Source: SURF-24 sp964537965 (GTDB taxonomy: Bacteria > Bacteroidota > Ignavibacteria > Ignavibacteriales > SURF-24). From it: 30,349 bases of DNA. Under the pieces are notes generated by a model that ran no database searches, was not told where the DNA came from, and worked only from the letters and a program-made list of their open reading frames with translations. The stretch lies in NCBI GenBank assembly GCA_964537965.1, contig CAZIDB010000027.1, positions 1 to 30,349 on the forward strand, given 5' to 3'. Each line of letters opens with the position of its first letter. The stretch's first letter is position 1. Positions 22,896 through 30,349 of the stretch are shown here, piece by piece. The position numbers and the translations under genes were made by a program.

Positions 22896-23560
22896 TGAAA
22901 AAAATTGCTCCTTCGATTTTAAATGCCGACCTGTCAAATCTTTCACAGCAAATCAGGTATGTTGAAATTGGCGGTGCTGACTGGATTCATTGTGATATTA
23001 TGGATGGGCATTTTGTACCAAACATTACTTTTGGACCTCCTGTTGTTAAAGCTGTTAAGAATTCTACGCGCCTCCCGGTTGATGTTCACTTAATGATTGA
23101 TAATGCTGAGAAATATCTTGAGTCGTTTGTAGAAAATGGTGCTGATATTTTAACCGTACATCAGGAAGCACAGGTTCATTTAAACAGAACTCTAACAAGA
23201 ATAAAAGAACTTGGAATAAAAGCCGGTGTATCGGTAAATCCTTCAACACCTGTTTATTCTTTGCATGAAGTGCTTGAATTGGTTGACCTGATTCTTATTA
23301 TGACTGTGAATCCGGGTTTCGGGGGCCAGTCATTTATTGAATCAACATTAAGAAAAGTTGAACAGCTAAGTGCACTTAGGGAAAGAAACGGTTACAAGTT
23401 TTTAATAGAAACAGACGGTGGAATTTCAAAAGAGAATATTCTTTCCGTCTCAAATGCAGGATGTGATGTTTTTGTAGTTGGCTCGGCTATATTCAAAAGC
23501 GATAACATCTCTGCTACAACTACGGAATTAAGAAATATAGTAAATACAATTATTGTTTAA
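22895..23560 (+). CDS. rpe: Ribulose-phosphate 3-epimerase
   Basis: Interconverts ribulose-5-phosphate and xylulose-5-phosphate in the pentose phosphate pathway. A 221-residue TIM barrel. Visible are APSILNADLSNL (4-15), the metal/catalytic HCDIMDGHFVPNITFG (about 33-48), DVHLMIDN (63-70), MTVNPGFGGQSFI (about 136-148) and ETDGGIS with the second catalytic Asp (about 173-179). It overlaps the PASTA gene by one base and ends 15 bases before nagA. Confidence 0.97.
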   Translation: MKKIAPSILNADLSNLSQQIRYVEIGGADWIHCDIMDGHFVPNITFGPPVVKAVKNSTRLPVDVHLMIDNAEKYLESFVENGADILTVHQEAQVHLNRTLTRIKELGIKAGVSVNPSTPVYSLHEVLELVDLILIMTVNPGFGGQSFIESTLRKVEQLSALRERNGYKFLIETDGGISKENILSVSNAGCDVFVVGSAIFKSDNISATTTELRNIVNTIIV

Positions 23561-23575
23561 TTAACTGAGGATTAA

Positions 23576-24745
23576 ATGCAAAAGTTAGCATTGGTTGGTG
23601 GTAAAATTATAACGCCTTTTAGAGTAATTGAAAACGGAACAATTATAACAGAAAGTACAAAAATATATGAACTTGGTAAAAGTTCAGATGTTACTATTCC
23701 GGGTGATTGCCAGGTTATTGATATTAGCGGCAAAATGATTTCACCGGGATTTATAGATTTGCTTGTTCACGGCGGCGGTGGTTATGGTTTTGCCGATACA
23801 ACTAAAGAAAGTGTTGAAAAAGTTAGCGATTATTTTATAAGTCATGGCTCTACTGTTATGCTTGCTGCATTATTTGCCAAGCCGTATGAGCAACTACTTA
23901 ATGATATTCGCAGGCTCGCTAAATATATTTTGAATAATCCTGATTCAAACATTAAAGGGATTCATATGGAAGGACCTTATCTTAACCCTGAATTAAAAGG
24001 AGCGATGAATGAAGGTTATTTGTGGAAACCAACGGTTGAATCCTGGATGGATATGTGGGAAGCTTCGCGGGGATTGATTAAAATGATGACAATAGCACCT
24101 GAATTACCGGGTTCAATTGAAGTTATGAGAGAAGCAGCAAACGAAGGCGTAGTGCTTTCTATTGGCCATTCTATGGCATATTATGAAGATATTGAACTTG
24201 CAATTGATAATGGAGCTGCTCACGTAACGCATATGTTTAATGCAATGCGTCCATTTCATCATCGTAAACCAGGAGTAATTGTTGGTGCACTTTTAAGAGA
24301 CGAATTAAAAATAGAATTAATTGCAGATACAATGCATGTTCATCCGGCAATAATGGAGATGCTTCTAAAATTTAAAAAAGCAAGCGGCATAATTCTGATT
24401 ACAGATTCAATACGCGCCGGTGGTATGCACGAAGGCGAATATGAATTTGCAGACCAGAAAGTTATAATGGAAGGCGGCAAAGCTTACCTTGAAGATGGTA
24501 CCTTAGCCGGAAGTACTCTTACACTTCCAATGGCTGTAAAAAACATGGTTCAGACTGCGGGAGCCAAAATAACAGATGCAATTAGAATGGCATCGTTAAA
24601 CGGTGCAAAAGTTTTATCCGTTGAAGACAGAAAAGGAATACTTGCTGCCGGAAAAGATGCAGACCTTGTTGTTTTGAATGAGGATTATACTGTTGAAATG
24701 ACAATTATAATGGGAAAAATTAGATACCAGAGAAAAGAAGAATAG
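23576..24745 (+). CDS. nagA: N-acetylglucosamine-6-phosphate deacetylase
   Basis: Removes acetate from GlcNAc-6-phosphate to give glucosamine-6-phosphate, the substrate of NagB. The 389-residue amidohydrolase shows PGFIDLLVHGGGGYGF (57-72), IHMEGPYLNPELKGAMN with metal ligand Glu132, SIGHSMA with His198, HVTHMFNAMRPFHHRKPG with His219, ADTMHVHP with His254, and catalytic Asp277 in LITDSIRAGG. A second-metal HxH near the N-terminus is not obvious (only His65), which fits the one-metal class. GAGG lies upstream of the ATG. Its position after PASTA-rpe suggests a link to wall sugar recycling. Confidence 0.96.
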   Translation: MQKLALVGGKIITPFRVIENGTIITESTKIYELGKSSDVTIPGDCQVIDISGKMISPGFIDLLVHGGGGYGFADTTKESVEKVSDYFISHGSTVMLAALFAKPYEQLLNDIRRLAKYILNNPDSNIKGIHMEGPYLNPELKGAMNEGYLWKPTVESWMDMWEASRGLIKMMTIAPELPGSIEVMREAANEGVVLSIGHSMAYYEDIELAIDNGAAHVTHMFNAMRPFHHRKPGVIVGALLRDELKIELIADTMHVHPAIMEMLLKFKKASGIILITDSIRAGGMHEGEYEFADQKVIMEGGKAYLEDGTLAGSTLTLPMAVKNMVQTAGAKITDAIRMASLNGAKVLSVEDRKGILAAGKDADLVVLNEDYTVEMTIIMGKIRYQRKEE

Positions 24746-24799
24746 AAATTTCCTGAAAATATAATTCCAGAAATATCAGCAAACTAATTTGGTGTTGTT

Positions 24800-25978
24800 T
24801 TGAATATTCAGATTATCAATATTTCATTTCCGGAAGTATTCCAGAGATACAGCAGAAAGTATAATATTTTCAGGGAGTTTTATGAATATGGTTTATCTGC
24901 ACTTGAACTAAGAAATATTTCAAATGAGAATGCAGGTGATATACAGAAAATAATTCTTGAAAAAAAGGAAATCTGCTATAAAGCAAAAAACGACTCCGGT
25001 GAATTTTCAGATTTATTAGTGCTTGGAAACCTAAGTTCGTTCAAACAATTAGCAAAGGAAATTTTAGCAAGGGGCAAGGAAGATTTAGGTTATAAAATTT
25101 CATCTGTGCTCAGAAACTATTCAGATTACGATCAGCTTAGTATCAGTATCGGTGGCAAAGATTATAAGCTTACAGACAATTATATTATCGGAATACTAAA
25201 TGTTACTCCAGATTCATTTTCGGATGGAGGGAAATATTTAAATCCGGAGCAGGCAATAAACCATGCTTCTCAGATGATAAATGAAGGGGCAGAATTTATT
25301 GATATCGGCGGTGAATCTTCCAGACCCGGTTCAGACCCTGTATCTGCAGAAGTTGAATTGCAGCGTGTTATTCCTATAATTGAAGGAATCAAAAAACAAT
25401 TTCCAAAAGCTTGCCTGTCAATTGACACAACGAAGCATGAAGTTGCATCTGAAGCTCTCGGAAGAGGAGTATCGATAATAAATGACATCAGCGGTGGAAA
25501 TTTCGATCCTAAAATTCTGGAAGTTACAAAGAAATATAATGCAGCCTTTGTGGTAATGCATCTTCCCGGAACTCCGAAAGATATGCAGCAAAACCCGCAT
25601 TATGATGATGTTGTAACAGAAGTTTATGATAGTCTTCAGGATAAAATTAACAGGGCAAAAAAAGCAGGGATTAAAAATATTTTAGTTGATCCCGGTATTG
25701 GTTTCGGTAAAAGAGTAAAAGATAATTTTGAATTGATCAAGCGGCTTGACGAATTCAAATGTCTTGGTATGCCTATTCTTATTGGTATTTCTAGAAAATC
25801 ATTCCTTGGTAAAGCGTTAAATCTTCAGGTGGATGAAAGAGAAACTTCTACTCTTATATCTGAAACTATATCAATTAAAAATGGTGCCAGGTTTATTAGA
25901 ACACACAATTGTAAAAATGCGGTACAGGCAAAGCAATTATTTAAATATTTCACCAACCCGGACGAAATAAATGTTTGA
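24800..25978 (+). CDS. folP: Dihydropteroate synthase with N-terminal extension
   Basis: Joins p-aminobenzoate to dihydropterin pyrophosphate in folate synthesis. The catalytic TIM barrel spans about residues 128-385: GILNVTPDSFSDGGKY (131-146), IDIGGESSRPGS, SIDTTKHEVA, INDISGG, VVMHLPGTPKDMQ, VDPGIGFGKR and GISRKSFLG. The first 127 residues are an extra domain, absent from the usual 270-280-residue enzyme but present in longer relatives of about 400 residues. The start is a TTG at 24800 with no strong ribosome-binding site, so it is the least certain part. The last 8 bases overlap cdaA. Confidence 0.93.
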   Translation: MNIQIINISFPEVFQRYSRKYNIFREFYEYGLSALELRNISNENAGDIQKIILEKKEICYKAKNDSGEFSDLLVLGNLSSFKQLAKEILARGKEDLGYKISSVLRNYSDYDQLSISIGGKDYKLTDNYIIGILNVTPDSFSDGGKYLNPEQAINHASQMINEGAEFIDIGGESSRPGSDPVSAEVELQRVIPIIEGIKKQFPKACLSIDTTKHEVASEALGRGVSIINDISGGNFDPKILEVTKKYNAAFVVMHLPGTPKDMQQNPHYDDVVTEVYDSLQDKINRAKKAGIKNILVDPGIGFGKRVKDNFELIKRLDEFKCLGMPILIGISRKSFLGKALNLQVDERETSTLISETISIKNGARFIRTHNCKNAVQAKQLFKYFTNPDEINV

Positions 25979-26780
25979 ACTTTTCAAAATTGGCTTTATT
26001 ACCGTTACTTTCCTTGATGTACTTGATATCTTCATAGTAGCTTTTATTTCATATAAAGTTTATAACATTATTAAAGGAACAATCGCTTCGCAGATATTTA
26101 TAGGGATGTTGTTTGTCGGAATGTTGTCATTTATCGCGCAGGCAATAAATCTGAAAGCACTCGGATGGTTGCTAAAAATAATTACAGATATATGGGTAAT
26201 AGCCTTTATAGTTTTATTCCAACCTGAATTAAGAAGAATATTGCTGATGGTTGGAAAAACTCCGTTCTTTAAATTTTTCGATAAAAATGATGAAAAAAAT
26301 ATTGCCAATATTATAACTGATGCTGCTTTTGATCTTTCTCAACATCAACATGGAGCCTTAATTGTTATAACTAAATCTACCGGGATCAAAGGTATTATGG
26401 AAACCGGTACACAGCTAAGTGCAAAACTAAGCAAAGGACTTTTACGTTCAATTTTCTATCCGCGCTCTCCGCTGCATGACGGTGCGGTAATAATTAAAAA
26501 TGATATTATCGAAGCTGCAAGATGTACTTTGCCGCTATCTCAGATTACTGTATTGGACGGGCATCCGTTGGGAATGAGGCATCGTGCAGCACTTGGCATA
26601 ACTGAAGCTGCTGATGTATTATGTGTAATTGTTTCTGAAGAAACCGGCAGTATCTCTATTGCTGAAGAAGGTAAATTATTACGGGGTTTATCTAAAGAAG
26701 CATTAAGGTTGCGGTTATCATTTATGTTAGGAAGTCCTAAAAAGGGATTAAGAAGTATTATTGAGGAAGTGAGCAAATAA
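25971..26780 (+). CDS. cdaA: Diadenylate cyclase CdaA
   Basis: Makes cyclic di-AMP from two ATP at the inner membrane. The 269 residues consist of three membrane helices (about 12-32, 40-60, 68-86) and a DAC catalytic domain (about 110-230). The two hallmark motifs are intact: DGA at 170-172 (SPLHDGAVI) and RHR at 203-205 (GMRHRAALG). The ATG lies inside the end of folP (8-base overlap), so expression is tied to folate synthesis, a gene order also seen in other Bacteroidota. Neither cdaR nor glmM follows it, unlike in Firmicutes. Confidence 0.96.
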   Translation: MFELFKIGFITVTFLDVLDIFIVAFISYKVYNIIKGTIASQIFIGMLFVGMLSFIAQAINLKALGWLLKIITDIWVIAFIVLFQPELRRILLMVGKTPFFKFFDKNDEKNIANIITDAAFDLSQHQHGALIVITKSTGIKGIMETGTQLSAKLSKGLLRSIFYPRSPLHDGAVIIKNDIIEAARCTLPLSQITVLDGHPLGMRHRAALGITEAADVLCVIVSEETGSISIAEEGKLLRGLSKEALRLRLSFMLGSPKKGLRSIIEEVSK

Positions 26781-26792
26781 GTACGGCTTTAT

Positions 26793-27242
26793 ATGCCAAA
26801 GAAAATAAAAGGATTAACGAATAACATTTCATTCCGGTTATCTGCCGAGATTATTCTTAAATTCAGATATAATGAAGTAAGGAAAAAATCCAGAGAATAT
26901 CTTCATACAGATACAATTGAAAATTTACATGACCTTCGCATTTCTTTCAGACGACTGAGATATTCACTTGAGAACTATGAAATTTGTTTCAACAAAAAAG
27001 AACACAAGTTGATCCTTGACTATCTTAAGTACATGCAAGATCTTATAGGAGAGGGAAGAGATCTGGACGTTCTTGAAGAAAAAATCAAACAGCTTTCCAA
27101 AGAAAACAATCTTGAATTTCCTGCTTCACTGTTTAATAAGATTGCTTTTCAAAAGGAAGAGATTAAGCATAACATAAAACTTGAACTGATGAAGTTTCTG
27201 AATGATAAAAGAATAAAAAGTTTTTTTAATACAAAATCATAA
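26793..27242 (+). CDS. CHAD-domain protein (short)
   Basis: A 149-residue helical protein matching the CHAD (conserved histidine alpha-helical) domain. The clearest part is NLHDLRISFRRLRYSLE (about 44-60), with His46, Arg49, Arg53, Arg54 and Arg56, then LKYMQDLIGEGRDLDVLEE (about 78-96). CHAD domains bind polyphosphate through such basic surfaces. This protein is about half the usual length and lacks the CYTH domain often fused to it. It starts 12 bases after cdaA and 10 bases before the UPF0173 gene. A role in polyphosphate binding is inferred from the family only. Confidence 0.8.
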   Translation: MPKKIKGLTNNISFRLSAEIILKFRYNEVRKKSREYLHTDTIENLHDLRISFRRLRYSLENYEICFNKKEHKLILDYLKYMQDLIGEGRDLDVLEEKIKQLSKENNLEFPASLFNKIAFQKEEIKHNIKLELMKFLNDKRIKSFFNTKS

Positions 27243-27252
27243 GAGGGTAATA

Positions 27253-27930
27253 ATGAAGTTAAGATATTTTTCACATTCGGCTTTTCAGATAACAACAAGT
27301 CATAACCAGACTATTCTTATCGATCCGTTCTTGGATAATAATCCTACTTCACCTGTAAAATCAGATGAAGTACAAGCCGATTACATAATTCTTACGCATG
27401 CACACGGAGATCATTTTGGAGATTCAATTAAAATCGCAAAGCGAACCAAACCGGTATTTATTTGTGTAGATGAACTTGCAAATTATTTTATCTCCAAAGG
27501 TTTCAATGCACACAATATGCACATTGGTGGAAGTTGGAATTTTGATTTCGGAAAAGTAAAGTTTACTATAGCACATCATGGTTCTGCAACTCCGGAAAGC
27601 AATTACGCAGGTAATCCCGCAGGTGTAATTATTGATGCAGAGGGAAAAAGTGTTTATCACACCGGCGATACCGGAGTATTCTACGATATGAAATTAATAG
27701 GTGAAATGAATAGCATAGATTACATGCTTTTACCAATCGGAGATAACTACACGATGGGAATTACTGATGCGGTAAAAGCGGTTGAATTGGTAAATCCTAA
27801 AATTGCAATTCCTATGCATTACAATACATTCCCGGTAATTCAGGCTGATCCGCATGTATTTCAAAAAACACTTGAGAAACATGGAAGAAGCTGTATGGTG
27901 CTTGAATATGGCCAGGAGATAGAACTGTAA
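27253..27930 (+). CDS. UPF0173-family metallo-beta-lactamase-fold hydrolase
   Basis: A 225-residue cytoplasmic metal-dependent hydrolase of the YtkL/UPF0173 type. The metal motif is THAHGDHFGD with His49, His51, Asp53 and His54. Further ligands are likely in IAHHGSATPESN, YHTGDTGVFYDM and PMHYNTFP. It begins with MKLRYFSHSAFQI, typical of the family. GAGGG sits 9 bases before the ATG. The substrate is unknown. A hairpin overlaps its end. Confidence 0.93.
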   Translation: MKLRYFSHSAFQITTSHNQTILIDPFLDNNPTSPVKSDEVQADYIILTHAHGDHFGDSIKIAKRTKPVFICVDELANYFISKGFNAHNMHIGGSWNFDFGKVKFTIAHHGSATPESNYAGNPAGVIIDAEGKSVYHTGDTGVFYDMKLIGEMNSIDYMLLPIGDNYTMGITDAVKAVELVNPKIAIPMHYNTFPVIQADPHVFQKTLEKHGRSCMVLEYGQEIEL

Positions 27931-27948
27931 GGTTCTATCTCTCTTCAT
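27916..27948 (+). terminator. Probable terminator hairpin at the end of the UPF0173 gene
   Basis: GAGATAGAAC (27916-27925) and GTTCTATCTC (27932-27941) form a perfect 10-bp stem around a 6-base loop that contains the stop codon, followed by TCTTCATTT. The T-tract is imperfect, so termination may be partial. Confidence 0.6.
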
Positions 27949-27969
27949 TTCCAACTGAGACACTTCAGG

Positions 27970-27987
27970 ATTAACAATTTCGTTAAT
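27970..27987. promoter_or_regulatory. Inverted repeat upstream of parA
   Basis: ATTAAC (27970-27975) and GTTAAT (27982-27987) form a 6-bp inverted repeat with a 6-base spacer in the 120-base region before parA. It could be an operator for parAB self-control. No canonical parS is seen here. Confidence 0.3.
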
Positions 27988-28050
27988 TAGCTTTTTATTC
28001 TTATTTTTTGTTAAATAAAATTTGATTTAGAGTAGGCTGTTTTTTATTAA

Positions 28051-28842
28051 ATGTCGAAAATTATCTCAATTGCTAACCAAAAAGGCGGCGTAGGCAAGAC
28101 TACGACTGCAATAAATTTATCTGCTTCTGTAGCTGCGGCAGAAAACCGTACATTGCTTATTGATATCGATCCGCAGGCAAATTCAACATCTGGGTTGGGT
28201 TTGGAAGGAAAAGATAAATCCATTTATGAAGTTTTAGTTGGGGCTGAAGAAATTCAGAACTGTATATCAACTACGTATATGCCGTACCTGGATATTTTAC
28301 CGTCTACAATTAACCTTGTTGGTGCAGAGGTTGAACTTGTTAATATCGATAACAGGGAAAAGTTGTTGCAAAATTCTTTGGAAACCATACGGGATAATTA
28401 CGATTTCATTTTTCTTGATTGCCCGCCTTCACTAAGCATTCTTACATTAAATGCTTTAACTGCTTCAGATTCTGTTCTTATTCCGGTTCAATGCGAGTAT
28501 TTTGCGTTAGAAGGACTTGGACAACTGCTTAATACAATCAATATTGTAAAAAAGCATTTCAATCCTGAACTGATTATTGAAGGAGTTTTACTTACAATGT
28601 TCGATACCAGGCTCCGCTTATCTAACCAGGTAGCAGATGAAGTAAAAAAATATTTTGGTGAGAAAGTATTTAATACAATTATCCATCGTAATGTAAGAAT
28701 ATCTGAATCACCGAGTTACGGCAAACCTGTCATTCTTTATGATGCTGTTTCAACCGGCGCTCAGAATTATATTGGTTTGGCAACGGAGTTAATGAAAAGG
28801 AATAACATAAAAACATCAGGTAATAATGGATCAAGTGAATAA
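28051..28842 (+). CDS. parA: Chromosome partitioning ATPase ParA (Soj-like)
   Basis: Deviant Walker ATPase that moves ParB-parS complexes along the nucleoid. The 263 residues start directly with the ATPase domain, without the N-terminal HTH of plasmid ParA type Ia, which fits a chromosomal Soj protein. The Walker A' is KGGVGKTT (11-18), the A'' region is LLIDIDPQANSTSGLG (about 35-50) and Walker B is FIFLDCPPSLSIL. The gene overlaps parB by 17 bases. No strong ribosome-binding site is visible before the ATG. Confidence 0.95.
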   Translation: MSKIISIANQKGGVGKTTTAINLSASVAAAENRTLLIDIDPQANSTSGLGLEGKDKSIYEVLVGAEEIQNCISTTYMPYLDILPSTINLVGAEVELVNIDNREKLLQNSLETIRDNYDFIFLDCPPSLSILTLNALTASDSVLIPVQCEYFALEGLGQLLNTINIVKKHFNPELIIEGVLLTMFDTRLRLSNQVADEVKKYFGEKVFNTIIHRNVRISESPSYGKPVILYDAVSTGAQNYIGLATELMKRNNIKTSGNNGSSE

Positions 28843-29782
28843 ATTAAGACCAGGTTTAGGCAGAGGTTTAGATGCCCTGATTTCTCCTAATCTTAAAAGC
28901 AGCGATCAGAATTTAACTGTATCTGCAAAAAGCATTAAACCTGATGACGGCCAAAGCAACGAGATACTTGTAAAAATTCCTGTCTCTGCAATTAATCCAA
29001 ATCCATATCAGCCAAGGACAAACTTTGATCCCGAAGCCTTAGATGAATTAAAAAAATCAATTCTATCGAACGGACTAATTCAACCTATAACAGTAAGAAG
29101 GGCAGGTTACCAAAAGTATGAATTAATTTCCGGTGAACGCAGGCTAAGAGCTTGTAAAGATATTGGCTATAAGGAAATTCCCGCATACATTATAAAGGTT
29201 GAAACCAAGGAAGCGATGCTTGCTCTTTCCCTTATTGAAAATATTCAAAGGGAAAAGCTGAACCCGATTGAAATTGCTTTTGCATACAGACGTTTGCTTG
29301 ATGAATGCAATATGTCTCATGAGATGATTGCCGAGCAGGTCGGAAAAGACAGAACTACAATTACGAACCAGATAAGACTTCTTAAGTTGCCAAAAGAGAT
29401 ACAGGATTATCTTATTAAAGAAGAAATAAGTACCGGTCATGCGCGTGCTTTAATTAATCTACCAGGTGAAAAACTTCAATTAGAAATAGTACACAAGATT
29501 ATTGAAGAAAATCTTTCGGTAAGAAAAGTAGAAAATCTTGTTAAAAAGTATCTTGCACAGGGCAACACTCATAAAAGCGTAAAAATAAATACTGCAGCTT
29601 CCAATCTTCAGGACCTGTCTCAGAAAGACATAGAAGACAAGCTAAGAAAAATATTCGGAACCAAGGTTATCTGTAAACAAAAGTCGGGTGGCAGCGGTGA
29701 AATTGTTATTGAATTCTACTCAAACGACGAACTTGAAAGATTATTTGAACTCTTCGATATACTTGAAAAAGGTTATAATTAA
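28826..29782 (+). CDS. parB: Chromosome partitioning protein ParB (Spo0J-like)
   Basis: Binds parS sites and, with CTP, forms sliding clamps that ParA segregates. The 318 residues include LRPGLGRGLDALI (N-terminal ParA-contact motif, 7-19), a ParB N-terminal domain with IPVSAINPNPYQPR (about 51-64) and the CTP-binding box GERRLRACKDIGY (about 110-122). They also include ALSLIENIQREKLNPIE, an HTH (EMIAEQVGKDRTTITNQIRLL) in two parts, and a C-terminal dimer domain. It overlaps parA at its start and the DUF5683 gene at its end. A chromosomal parS-oriC region is likely near but not visible in this window. Confidence 0.96.
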   Translation: MDQVNKLRPGLGRGLDALISPNLKSSDQNLTVSAKSIKPDDGQSNEILVKIPVSAINPNPYQPRTNFDPEALDELKKSILSNGLIQPITVRRAGYQKYELISGERRLRACKDIGYKEIPAYIIKVETKEAMLALSLIENIQREKLNPIEIAFAYRRLLDECNMSHEMIAEQVGKDRTTITNQIRLLKLPKEIQDYLIKEEISTGHARALINLPGEKLQLEIVHKIIEENLSVRKVENLVKKYLAQGNTHKSVKINTAASNLQDLSQKDIEDKLRKIFGTKVICKQKSGGSGEIVIEFYSNDELERLFELFDILEKGYN

Positions 29783-30281
29783 AATATTACTGCTTGCTTC
29801 TCTGTTATCGGTTCCTGTATTTTCGCAAACCGATTCTCTTTCACAAAGCGATACTTCTGCTTCTCAAAGTTATGTAATGAAAAAATCTTCCATGGGTGCC
29901 TTGCTCAGAAGCGCAATAATTCCAGGATGGGGACAAATCTATAATGAATCCTATTGGAAAGCACCAATAGTCTGGGGATTCACAGGATACTTCCTTTATT
30001 ATTGGATTAGGAATAACAATAAGTATAAGGATTATGCCTCACAGTATACTAATAGTCTTGCATTAGATAATAATACACCAAACATCGATGACATACGCAA
30101 TTTTTACAAAGACCATAGAGATTTTTATCGTGACCAGAGAGATTTGTTTACGATTTATATGTTTATTACTTATGCGCTTAATTTATTAGATGCTTATGTT
30201 GATGCTCATCTGTTCGATTTTAATGTTGATGAAGAACCGATGACCAATTCGATGAGGCTTAACGTCAGAATAAATTTTTAG
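29763..30281 (+). CDS. DUF5683-type membrane protein following ParB
   Basis: A 172-residue protein with a signal peptide (about 1-21, KKVIIKILLLASLLSVPVFSQ in two parts) and then RSAIIPGWGQIYNESYWKAP (about 46-65). This is the core of DUF5683, followed by a hydrophobic helix VWGFTGYFLYYWI and a second one near the C-terminus (IYMFITYALNLLDAYVDAH). The start is placed at the TTG at 29763, because it begins the signal peptide; the open frame continues upstream inside parB but adds no recognisable sequence. It overlaps parB by 20 bases. This order after parB is common in Bacteroidota. Function unknown. Confidence 0.82.
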   Translation: MKKVIIKILLLASLLSVPVFSQTDSLSQSDTSASQSYVMKKSSMGALLRSAIIPGWGQIYNESYWKAPIVWGFTGYFLYYWIRNNNKYKDYASQYTNSLALDNNTPNIDDIRNFYKDHRDFYRDQRDLFTIYMFITYALNLLDAYVDAHLFDFNVDEEPMTNSMRLNVRINF

Positions 30282-30349
30282 CTAATGAAGTATTTTCATT
30301 GTTTGGTTCGTCAAAACCGAAAAAGAAGTTTAATATGAAAAATGTACAA

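Noticed and set aside
27942..28050. Possible replication origin or parS in the spacer before parA.
   Set aside because: No DnaA-box cluster or TGTTTCACGTGAAACA-like site is visible; only a short inverted repeat is present.
29688..29762. Longer N-terminus for the DUF5683 protein starting inside parB.
   Set aside because: It would put 25 unrelated residues before a clear signal peptide; the TTG at 29763 fits better.
30299..30349. Possible start of a further gene at the right edge (TTG at 30299 reading MFGSSKPKKKFNMKNVQ, or ATG at 30335).
   Set aside because: Only about 16 codons are visible, the start is uncertain and no motif can be recognised.
1..30349. Search by eye for CRISPR arrays, tRNA or rRNA genes, integrases, transposases and phage genes.
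   Set aside because: No regular spaced repeats, tRNA-like cloverleafs, or recombinase proteins were recognised; visual inspection cannot exclude small or divergent ones.

Overview
The window looks like a chromosomal, mostly housekeeping segment of an AT-rich bacterium of the Bacteroidota/Chlorobiota/Ignavibacteriota group, with Ignavibacteria-like the best guess. Four things point there: parA-parB followed by a DUF5683-type protein, a small histone H1-like (Hc1-type) protein, the overlapping folP-cdaA pair, and one good TTG-N20-TAnnTTTG promoter of the Bacteroidota type. This is a judgement from gene content and signals, not from a database search. A run of exactly 100 Ns (16068-16167) marks an assembly gap inside a gene, so the source is a draft assembly, perhaps a metagenome bin.

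Left part (1-4763), all on the minus strand and almost gapless. Read in transcription order it is acyl-CoA dehydrogenase, a HisA-like isomerase, a cyclic-nucleotide-binding protein, a universal stress protein, a DinB-fold protein, a lipoprotein peptidoglycan amidase, cytidine deaminase and (partial, running off the window) thymidine kinase. Two junctions share one base (TAATG), so much of this is probably one transcript. A 329-bp divergent spacer (4764-5092) separates it from a plus-strand run: alpha/beta hydrolase, biotin transporter BioY, a membrane-bound heterodisulfide-reductase-like Fe-S oxidoreductase that could pass electrons from acyl-CoA oxidation to quinone, and the H1-like protein. 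That run ends at a strong hairpin terminator.

The spacer 8806-9161 is the most accessory-looking part. It holds an imperfect palindrome, the C-terminal remnant of a dihydrofolate-reductase-family (RibD_C-like) gene and a promoter that drives a VapBC toxin-antitoxin pair. Next come a CapA-type metallophosphatase and, convergently, a membrane-anchored SGNH hydrolase. After them are NAD-type isocitrate dehydrogenase, a Tet-family MFS transporter, tRNA-dihydrouridine synthase, a PAP2-like membrane protein, a gapped PolX/PHP gene whose polymerase active site looks degenerate, and adenine phosphoribosyltransferase.

Right part (18137-30349). Amino-sugar catabolism genes nagB (minus) and nagA (plus) flank an RqcH/NFACT ribosome-rescue protein, a POT-like transporter, a kinase-less triple-PASTA membrane protein and ribulose-phosphate epimerase. 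With the lipoprotein amidase on the left, they would support peptidoglycan turnover and recycling. The window then runs through folP-cdaA (folate and c-di-AMP synthesis), a CHAD protein, a UPF0173 metallo-hydrolase, and parA-parB-DUF5683 in overlapping order.

I found no CRISPR array, rRNA, tRNA, intact mobile element or clear phage gene, and nothing I would call a wholly new system. The observations most worth checking are the degenerate PolX palm domain, the decayed DHFR-family gene with its adjoining palindrome, the HisA-like protein without the usual GW motif, the PASTA-rpe coupling without a kinase, and the PAP2-like protein with altered catalytic residues.
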